64,000 bases of DNA from NCBI GenBank assembly GCA_021234155.1, contig JAJEKV010000049.1, positions 5,015,001 through 5,079,000 on the forward strand. Direction: 5' to 3'. The notes beneath the pieces were generated by a model. The model saw nothing but the letters and a program-made list of their open reading frames with translations, was not told where the DNA came from and did not search any database. Shown piece by piece: positions 57,541 through 64,000 of this stretch. A program made the translations under genes and the position numbers. Origin of the DNA: Isoetes taiwanensis (Eukaryota > Streptophyta > Lycopodiopsida > Isoetales > Isoetaceae). The stretch's first letter is position 1; each line of letters begins with the position of its first letter.

Positions 57541-58225
57541 TTTCTGGTTTTACAAAGTGTTACAAGTTGATCTTGGCTGTTACTTTCTAGTCTGTAGGTA
57601 ATGGGTTCTCACATAAACCATTTACCATTTTGAATGCCTATTAGGCTGTGTACTTAGGGCCTTTATCTAGCTGGCTGGATGCTCTAAATCAGCCCCTCTA
57701 GTTTAAATAAAAAACACTTCTCATTAGAACATTCGACAGGTCATACTTTGGCAGGGTTGACCATATGCTGGATGATTGTATTTCCTGCATGAATATATCA
57801 AAACACGAAAGCTGGTTTCCTGAACTAGTGCTCATATTATTGTATATGCAATATTCTGACATAAATATACTGATATAAAGTTTTTGAAAAAGTCACATAT
57901 TGCTTGTCCCTCTTGTCTCGTATTTGCTACATGCTTTCTGAATAGAATGCAATCTCCTATTGTAAGTTGTTAGAACAGGGACATTGAATAGCTTTTCCTA
58001 GTCCTTTGATGAATATCCAATTGGAAAATGATGAGAAATGATGTTCGAAGCATTCATGTTGCACCAGTAACATTTTGGCTGTCACATTTTGGCCTTGTGC
58101 ATCTTAAAATCTGCCATGAAATGCAGTCCAATTATGATTTAAGCCTTGAATCTAAGGGTTACATCACAGATAATATTTTAGGCTCTTAAGCATGATGCTT
58201 AGATGCATTGTTGTTCTGTCATTGT
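57541..58225. other. No gene recognised
   Basis: Non-coding; no gag remnant of the gypsy element is visible. Confidence 0.4.
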
Positions 58226-58230
58226 ACGGT

Positions 58231-58360
58231 CAGTGTTGGATCTGTCTATGATCAGAAACCTTTAAGTTACTCTTCATTTTGACTTGTTTTACAATCAGTA
58301 TTGGGTCTATCTATGATCAGAAACCTTAAACTTACTCTTCATTTTGACTTGTTTTATAGC
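58231..58360. repeat. 65-bp tandem duplication
   Basis: Units begin cagtgttgga (58231) and cagtattggg (58296), sharing tctatgatcagaaacctt and cttcattttgacttgtttta. Confidence 0.85.
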
Positions 58361-59224
58361 GCAGAATTGTTAAGCACAGAGTTATTAGACATGAAACTAG
58401 GAAAATATTATGGTTCCTATTTGCCTAAAGTAAAGATTTACTAGTTCTTTAATGCTCCCAATGGGTCTGTTCGGCATAAACTCCTTTGACCATTTCTTTT
58501 TTGGAATCTAGATTATATGTTGGTTATATGATAACTTTATTGCTGTACACCAAGAAAGGGTGGTACCATCTAGGACTTAACAGTTCTTGTATGGCCAGAT
58601 AAGACAGCAAAGGGATTGACCAATGCTGATGTTTGTGCTAGTGTAGACTAGTTCAAGCGGGTTTTTTTCATGACACTTCTGTGCATTGGTCTTACCAGTG
58701 CTGCCAAACTTTCTTGGTAGGGCTTTTGGCATGTGCTTTTTTATAATTCGAGTTATTATTGTGCTCTATTTACTTAAATGCACTTTATGATCATCTCATA
58801 GTGGCACACATGAATACAGGCCAAATTGGATAATCAAGTGGAGCTAGAGTTCAATATGATCTCAACATATTAAAATCTCATGACTGGATATGTTAATGCA
58901 GCCTAAAAACTGATAGCTCTTGCTATGCAATACTTACACTATGAGGCTGCTGCAAATTGAAAGGGACTAATGTCATAATTTGTCATTTGGCCGGACACAC
59001 ATACAGTTATACATGGACAGTTGTCTAATATTGCCACTCGGCTTGATATATTAATATACGGATGAGTCTGAAACAATAAATTTCTTGACCTAAGGTTGGA
59101 CTCATTTCCTGAATGAAGTTTGATTCCAAAGAGCTTCCTCTGCAAGAGGTATGCAAGAGGTATCGACAAATACTTCATATTTGAGGTAACTACTTTGATT
59201 TTAATTTAATTTCTAGTTGGCAGC
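58361..59224. repeat. Non-coding, with T-tailed short repeat of family 1
   Basis: Positions 58560-58668 end gtagactagttcaagcggg plus seven T and resemble 32755-32868, 35236-35348 and 41542-41655 (agggattga, ctagtgtagactagttca). The rest is unassigned. Confidence 0.45.
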
Positions 59225-59342
59225 TAGGCTCTTATAGGGTGTGGCATGGTTCCTGCTCTGAGTAGGGGCCTGCCACCCCTATGTCTGTGTATATGCAGGA
59301 CGAGTTATGCCCCACTCTACGGTTGGAGGTAGGGTTTTTTTT
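59225..59342 (+). repeat. T-tailed short repeat, family 2
   Basis: Contains cctgccacccctat and ends actctacggttggaggtagg plus T8. Related to 33485-33640 and 46375-46478. Confidence 0.45.
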
Positions 59343-59387
59343 ATATGCATGTTGCTTGTTGGCTAAGTGTAAAGCTTGGAATCTTTT

Positions 59388-59680
59388 CTTTCTGGTTAGG
59401 GAGCAACAAATAGAGATATTCCCTTTTATGTCTATATAATATGATCTTTGAAAGGTTGAAGTTGGGTCCACGACAATTGTTAGTAATTGGGAAATTGTAC
59501 GGTTCACCATGGTTAACAGTTGGGACCTTAATTTATAATAAAACTATACATAGCCTTTCAATAGTTTGCCAATTTTTTGAGCTCCTCTTTGTCTTTATGA
59601 ACGGAGGCGGTTGCCGGTATTATACTTTAAGCGAGGGATATTTCGATAAATATGGGTTTGCCCTTTCATAAAAAGTTTAT
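59388..59680. repeat. Repeat E, copy 2
   Basis: Its start (ttctttctggttagggagca) also occurs at 49630. From 59436 it matches 52563-52830. Confidence 0.8.
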
Positions 59681-59950
59681 CTCGGTATCGGTTGAAATCT
59701 CATGACATAGGATTCTTAGGTTTATGTCTTAAACTTTCATATTGTGAAAGGGATTTTGTTTTTAAGTTGGACCCTTGTGTTTATTTGATTGGCAATAATG
59801 ACAAGCCCATAAACTATGGCCTTGTATAATAATGTTAAAAGAAAAAAAATCAATGGATCAGACTTTATTTTTACCTTAAGGAAAATCACAAGGATTAGGG
59901 ATTTACAGCCAGGCATCAGAAATGAAGGGCAGATGACCAGGCGAATGCCC
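59672..59950. repeat. Repeat B, copy 3 (partial)
   Basis: Matches 37546-37824 and 41857-42130 (ttaaactttcatattgtg, aatgttaaaagaaaaaaa, agccaggcatcagaaatg), then stops at gcgaatgc. Confidence 0.8.
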
Positions 59951-60659
59951 CATGAATAATCATGTTATTTGAAACCTAGGCTTGGTCTACATAGGTATCC
60001 AAGTTCAGTCTGCAACAAAAATGAATACGCAGGTTGAATCTGCGGGAAACATGGGTTATCAGGAAGAAGAAATAAATACCAAGATCAGTCTCTAAAAAAT
60101 ATCGATTCCGGTGATCAAGTTGCCGCTCCTGCTTGCCCTTCTCATATTGGGGCCTTGCATTGGGTATTTTTTCAGAGTCCTTGCCATGCATACTGTTTGC
60201 CCGATAACTTTTTTGAGAAGCGGAAAGGAAGCATTCACTGTGCATCTCCTACCTCACGAAATCTTTGTGAAGCTTTAGAAAAGACTAGAAAGTAAGTATT
60301 CCGACCCACCAAAGAGCAAAGCCATGGCTTCGCCATGCCACAACACTTGAGCTGAGGTCATGCCGCCATCATCGCCAATAGCCGGTGTCGAAATAGCGGG
60401 GAGAACACAAGAACCTTAAGGAGGATTTGACGGAGCCGATTCCTCCCAAGCGGATAAGGACAAAAACGTGGCATCGTTCGAAATTTTTTCCCAAATATTT
60501 TTCCCTCGCGATTTTTTCCCTCACCCAGGAATCTAAGGCATTAAAGAATCGAATCTTGGTGAATCTCGATTATATAAGTGTAGATATTCAATTACTAGCT
60601 ATGAACAGTCTACATTCTATTTCTAAATTTGCCATTCCATTTTCCTCTAGAATCTAACT
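59951..60659. other. No gene recognised
   Basis: Short frames on both strands without recognisable domains. Confidence 0.4.
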
Positions 60660-60660
60660 T

Positions 60661-60795
60661 TGGGCAAAGGGTTACAAAGGGTGATCGGCCATAAGCCGAG
60701 AGGACCCAATGTACCTTTTGGCCCTTGCTATGTTACCATTTTCATGCTAACATAGTATTGTTTGGCTGCAGGTACGGATCCTCTCTTCCCTTTGT
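60661..60795 (+). repeat. Structured splice-site-like repeat, copy d
   Basis: Inner stem CGGC/GCCG (loop cataa), middle GGGT/ACCC, outer gggcaaagg with ccttttggccc. Then catgctaacatag and tttggctgcag (ending 60771), gtacgg next. Confidence 0.7.
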
Positions 60796-61088
60796 GATTC
60801 CTTTGCTGTTTATGTTAGTATTTTGTGGGAAGTGGATATGGAGCATCCAAGAAGCTGCTACCAAACGTCTCGATATGATAAGTTCTTCCTTTCGTCTAGT
60901 GTAATGCTGGCGTAAAATTATTGTTAAGGGCTATCACTTGTGGCTTTAACTTCCATGCAGTTGGCTTTGTTTTAACTTCATGGAAAACAGAAATCAATTT
61001 ACTAATCTAAAACATATACTTGAGTAACTAAGCATGTAAGTAAGCATTCTTGTGCATTGGATTGGTGTATCCCACATATTGAGAAACA

Positions 61089-61490
61089 ATATTCACACGG
61101 GGGGTTACTCCGGGCAACGAGAGCTGTCGGATGGGCATATTTGCCCTTTATTCCAAGATCTGGACCGCACATAGCGATCCTCGTTTGTGGGGTATGCATG
61201 TACAAATCTTTGTATACTGTATATTAAGGTTTGCAAAATACTATAAGGTTTGAGAGAATGTACTTAATGGTGTTAATTTTGTACATGTATTGTAAAAATA
61301 TTTTTGGGGCTCTCGCTGCCCTACGTAACCCCCCGTGTGAATATGCACCCAAACCAAAGGGGGTTTAAGGGGGATTTTAATTTAAATATGTTAAATGCAA
61401 TGGTTTGTGTTAATAATATTAATGGTAGTTGTGTGTTGATTGTTATATTAAAAAAAATTTTGGGCCCTTCGGGCCCTAAACAAAGCAAAC
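61089..61490. mobile_element. Foldback element, 256 bp with 36-bp inverted ends
   Basis: Left arm 61089-61124 (atattcacacggggggttac, then cgggcaacgagagc) and right arm 61309-61344 are inverted repeats with about 4 mismatches. TA flanks the ttcacac core on both sides. The sequence to 61490 (with a perfect gggccc-ttc-gggccc hairpin at about 61463) is shared with the inverted copy at 31600-31967, so the foldback travels with, or inside, a larger unit. Confidence 0.65.
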
Positions 61491-61877
61491 ATAGGCATGT
61501 GAATTTTTCGCAGTGCGTTTTTTTTTTCTAAGGTGCCAAAGATTCATATTAAGTCAAAACTCATATTAAGTCAAAACTCAATATTAAAGTCCACCTCTAG
61601 TATGCAAAAAATGAAGTTTCATTCAAGGCCAACGCTTGGAAAATGATCTTAAATGTGAACCCAACAGACCCAATGGTAAGATATTAAAAACAAAGTAGCA
61701 CATAGATATAGACTAACATTATTGCAGACCAGTGTGAAGATACAAGAATAACATTCAGAATTCAGAAACAGAGAATGAGGTCCAAAGATCTGTGTTGATA
61801 TATGACAGCCCAGTTGAAAGAAAAAAGGATATTTAGGCAAATGCAGTCACAATAGCCATTTTAGAACAGAGCAAAGA

Positions 61878-61943
61878 CATCTATAAAGTAAAAACTTTAC
61901 CACAAACAGGCATCTATGAAGTAAAAACTTTACCACAAACAGG
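61878..61943. repeat. 33-bp tandem duplication
   Basis: Units at 61878 and 61911, each containing aagtaaaaactttaccacaa. Nearby, 61545-61590 repeats tcatattaagtcaaaac. Confidence 0.85.
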
Positions 61944-61955
61944 CTTGCAGTATCT

Positions 61956-62123
61956 TCAATCTACTTCACAAGTCTTGGGGCATCCAGGAGGGCATCTCTG
62001 TGTTATAGCAGGCTTTGAAGTATGCATCACTTGCGGCTTGCGGACCATGCATATGCACCCAAAATGGCTACCATAGCCACCAAAGAAGGCCAGCAGCTTG
62101 AGAGACACCATAGACATAAACAT
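61956..62123 (-). CDS. Possible small Cys-rich ORF
   Basis: 55 codons from ATG at 62123: MFMSMVSLKLLAFFGGYG, a hydrophobic start, then TQRCPPGCPKTCEVD and a stop. A signal-like start with a Cys-rich end fits a small secreted peptide, but it directly follows the desaturase fragment and may be chance. Not recognised. Confidence 0.2.
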   Translation of the reverse strand: MFMSMVSLKLLAFFGGYGSHFGCICMVRKPQVMHTSKPAITQRCPPGCPKTCEVD

Positions 62124-62588
62124 CAAACCAAAGAGACAAGAAGCATGAAATCCAAGACCATCATGGCTCCAGAAATGGGTTTCACCAAGTGCTCCAGAAT
62201 GTTTGCATAGTCTTGAGCAGTGTACACTCCAAGCCTTTGAGCAACTAAGGAGAAATTAGCCAAAAGGTTCTCATTCTGCCCATCAAACATCAAATGCACA
62301 GACATGGAAATCTTTTTCTGCATCATGTTCTCCAATGCAAGCATGGCGCCATTGGGTTTCCATCCTCCATAAAGAGGGAGGCTCTGACGGACCATCTTCA
62401 ACAGGAAGCTCCTCTAGGACCAAAACCTGAGCGAAGCATTGGATATCATAAAACCAAGATACCTGCAGAATATCGATCACTGGTTGCTCCTTCTTTATGG
62501 CTTCAAATGCCCTTGTTAGAAAAATGAGGTCATTGCATAAGAGTGTGTCATGTGATATTCGAGCACATAAGGGGATTAGTGACCACAT
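62124..62588 (-). pseudogene. Stearoyl/acyl-ACP desaturase gene fragment
   Basis: Acyl-ACP desaturases are plastid di-iron enzymes that introduce the first double bond into stearoyl-ACP. The minus-strand frame from 62401 reads [32 protein letters not shown] and [20 protein letters not shown], matching the region after the second E..H iron motif (usual KKISMPAHLMYDG and RLGVYTAKDYADILEFL). Similarity is limited to about 62350-62185; the expected GRW.. continuation is replaced. Upstream, an overlapping frame (62588-62283, DLIFLTRAFEAIKKEQPVID) is not recognised. Iron ligands are not present, so this is a broken fragment. Confidence 0.8.
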
Positions 62589-63027
62589 TTTGGCTCCCCT
62601 AGGCTAATGAGGATTCATACAAGCATTCATGAGAAGCAGTGGCAGTGAATTCAAGAAAGAAAAGCTCTGAAATTGAAAAGTGGCGGGCAGGTACTACCAC
62701 GAGGTTGCTACATCCGCCCGCCAAAAACAGTACCCCACCCCCACTTAGGGTTTTGGGTTGTTGTCAGCGGTCAAAGTCAACGGCAATTTGGAACTTAAGG
62801 ACAGCGGGGCATCCTATTATCCAGGCAAGTTGGAAAACTTTCTATATGAAGGGCATGCGATTTGACAAGTGGATATGCCCGTTGGCAAGAAAATATTCAT
62901 ATATATATAGGGATGATGGGGATAGATGAATGCATCATTGCGGATGAAGTTATAGGTCTTGATTGGAAGAGGCGAAGCATATACTTGGTATACTTGAGTT
63001 CATATCCTAAGCTTTGATTCTAACATT
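62589..63027 (+). mobile_element. Probable 5' LTR (3' part) of the copia element
   Basis: Lies directly before the tRNA-Met-like primer site and ends ttctaaca, fitting an LTR ending in CA. A TATA-like atatatatatag at about 62895 could be its promoter. The LTR start was not found and the 3' LTR is beyond the window. Confidence 0.45.
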
Positions 63028-63039
63028 TGGTATCGAGCC
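63028..63039 (+). promoter_or_regulatory. Primer-binding site, initiator tRNA-Met type
   Basis: tggtatcgagcc, one base short of the TGGTATCAGAGC complement of plant initiator tRNA-Met, a few bases after the LTR end. Typical of copia elements. Confidence 0.7.
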
Positions 63040-63054
63040 TGAGGTTGGGAGATA

Positions 63055-63715
63055 TGTCTAGCCGTTTTGGGCTGGATTGTTGTAAAATTGAAGTTTACAA
63101 AGGAGGGCACAGTTTCCAGATCTGGAAGGATCTTTGTGAAACATGTGTTGGAAGTAGAAGACTTGTGGGATCTTGTGGATCCCTCTTTGCAGGTGTTACA
63201 ACCACGGTTGCAAGTTCGATGTTGTTAATGCCTCTGCTGCAAGGGGCGAGGAAAGGAGATCTTTGCCCGGTAGTGAAGAAGTTACCTCTGGAGAAAGCAG
63301 TGGAGCTAGGGGTCGATCTAGTTTGGCCAAAGTGAAAGAGGCACAAGGAATCATTGCTTCAAAGGTTAGTCCTACAATTAGGCTAAAATTGAGAAGCAAG
63401 AGTCCTAGGGAGATGTGGATGTTTATGCTAAAACATTATGAAGAGAAAACCTCATCACAAATAGATTTATTGGATAAAGAGCTCAGAAATCTTAAGTTAC
63501 ATGATGAGGATGATGTTTCAGACTTTTTTAACAAGTTTGATAATATAGTGGCTGATCTTAGCGGGGCTGGAGTAGATCTCACTGAGAGATACCAGGTTTT
63601 AGCAATTGCTAGAGCAATTGTAGATAATGATCAGCTGAGTTTATTCATAAGAAACATTGCTAAGAACAGGCTGAAACAATTATTAGAACAGAGGTGGAGC
63701 AAAAAAGGGTTGTAA
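63055..63715 (+). pseudogene. Ty1/copia gag
   Basis: Starts MSSRFGLD at 63055 with IEVYKGGHSFQIWK; a one-base shift gives VKHVLEVEDLWDLVDPSLQ. In the frame ending 63715: LRSKSPREMWMFMLKHYEEK, LLDKELRNLKLHDEDDVSDF and FNKFDNIVADLSGAG, the signature of the copia-type gag polypeptide (UBN2-like). At least two frameshifts and a stop precede the nucleocapsid part. It packages element RNA in functional relatives. Confidence 0.85.
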
Positions 63716-64000
63716 AAGGAGTTGAAGAGGAAACTGAAATTTTGTATCTTTGGTAAAAGACAAGATAAAATCATATGTTATTTACATCATGAACACGGTC
63801 ATGTCAAAAGTAATTGTCCTAAGCTCAAAAAAAAAGAGTTTTTGCTACACATGTGGTGGTCAAGGCCACTTGGCATCTAAGTGTCCTACTCCAAAGGAAC
63901 TGGAGGGTAGAGAGCAGCTCTAGCGGAGGTAGAGGTGCATCAAGAGGTCGAGGGAAGGCGGGGAAATCTGCTTGGTGCTTTTATTGCACAAGAACATGAA
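63716..64000 (+). pseudogene. Copia gag nucleocapsid with zinc knuckles
   Basis: First knuckle: CYLHHEHGHVKSNCPKLK at about 63775-63830, with the second Cys replaced. A frame change follows at an A-run (63825-63835). Second knuckle FCYTCGGQGHLASKCPTPK at about 63843-63898 has an intact C-x2-C-x4-H-x4-C. The sequence then reads towards the protease and is cut by the window end. Confidence 0.8.

Noticed and set aside
54859-57601. Plus-strand frames opposite the gypsy relic
   Set aside because: Complement of clearly conserved pol domains on the minus strand.
61455-61490. gggccc-ttc-gggccc hairpin as a transcription terminator
   Set aside because: Rho-independent terminators are bacterial; in this plant context it is part of a repeated element.
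31304-61531. Shared translated frame RVNMHPNQRGFKGDFNLN at 31.7 and 61.3 kb as a conserved protein
   Set aside because: The similarity is DNA-level duplication of a foldback-containing repeat; frames are short and start inside the inverted arm.

Overview
The window is nuclear DNA of a land plant with a large, transposon-rich genome. The evidence is a plant-type EPSP synthase gene start with plant-typical intron positions, fragments of a stearoyl-ACP desaturase and a subtilisin-like protease, a plant-style FCP1-like phosphatase, Ty3/gypsy and Ty1/copia elements, and several decayed LINEs. No prokaryotic operons, rRNA, convincing tRNA genes or CRISPR arrays are visible. The species cannot be fixed from the sequence; long intron-like stretches full of old repeats would suit a gymnosperm or fern, but that is inference.

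Layout. 0.4-9 kb: decayed coding material. It holds a transposase-like relic in three blocks (1.6-3.9 kb, +), a broken FCP1-like phosphatase (4.2-5.0 kb, -), possible LTR sequence (5-6.5 kb) and a frameshifted coiled-coil gene (7.8-8.9 kb, -). 10-13.3 kb: a LINE relic on the minus strand carrying a SINE-like insert. 13.5-23 kb: mostly non-coding sequence with a few old repeats. 23-27.5 kb: a nearly full-length decayed LINE on the plus strand ending in 21 A residues. 28.5-49.6 kb: a mosaic of segmental duplications. Two copies of a 2-4 kb unit lie in tandem. A third partial copy lacks a 2.0-kb LINE insertion and so preserves the empty site. Two 3.15-kb direct repeats are nearly identical and both bounded by T-tracts.

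50.5-51.1 kb: EPSP synthase coding exons 1 and 2 with a canonical 152-bp intron; no later exon is visible. Downstream, inside what would be its second intron if the gene is intact, lie an unrecognised pair of open frames (53.1-53.4 kb), a subtilase fragment (54.35-54.59 kb, -), a gypsy pol relic (54.6-57.5 kb, -), a foldback element (61.1-61.3 kb), an acyl-ACP desaturase fragment (62.1-62.4 kb, -) and the start of a copia element (63.0 kb to the end, +).

The most unusual signal is a dispersed ~130-bp repeat in six copies. Its first half folds into a rod with compensatory changes between copies. Its second half carries a branch-point-like CTAAY and a CAG directly followed by GTA, which resembles a recursive splice site. 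Coding content is otherwise largely broken. EPSPS is the only gene here that looks potentially functional.
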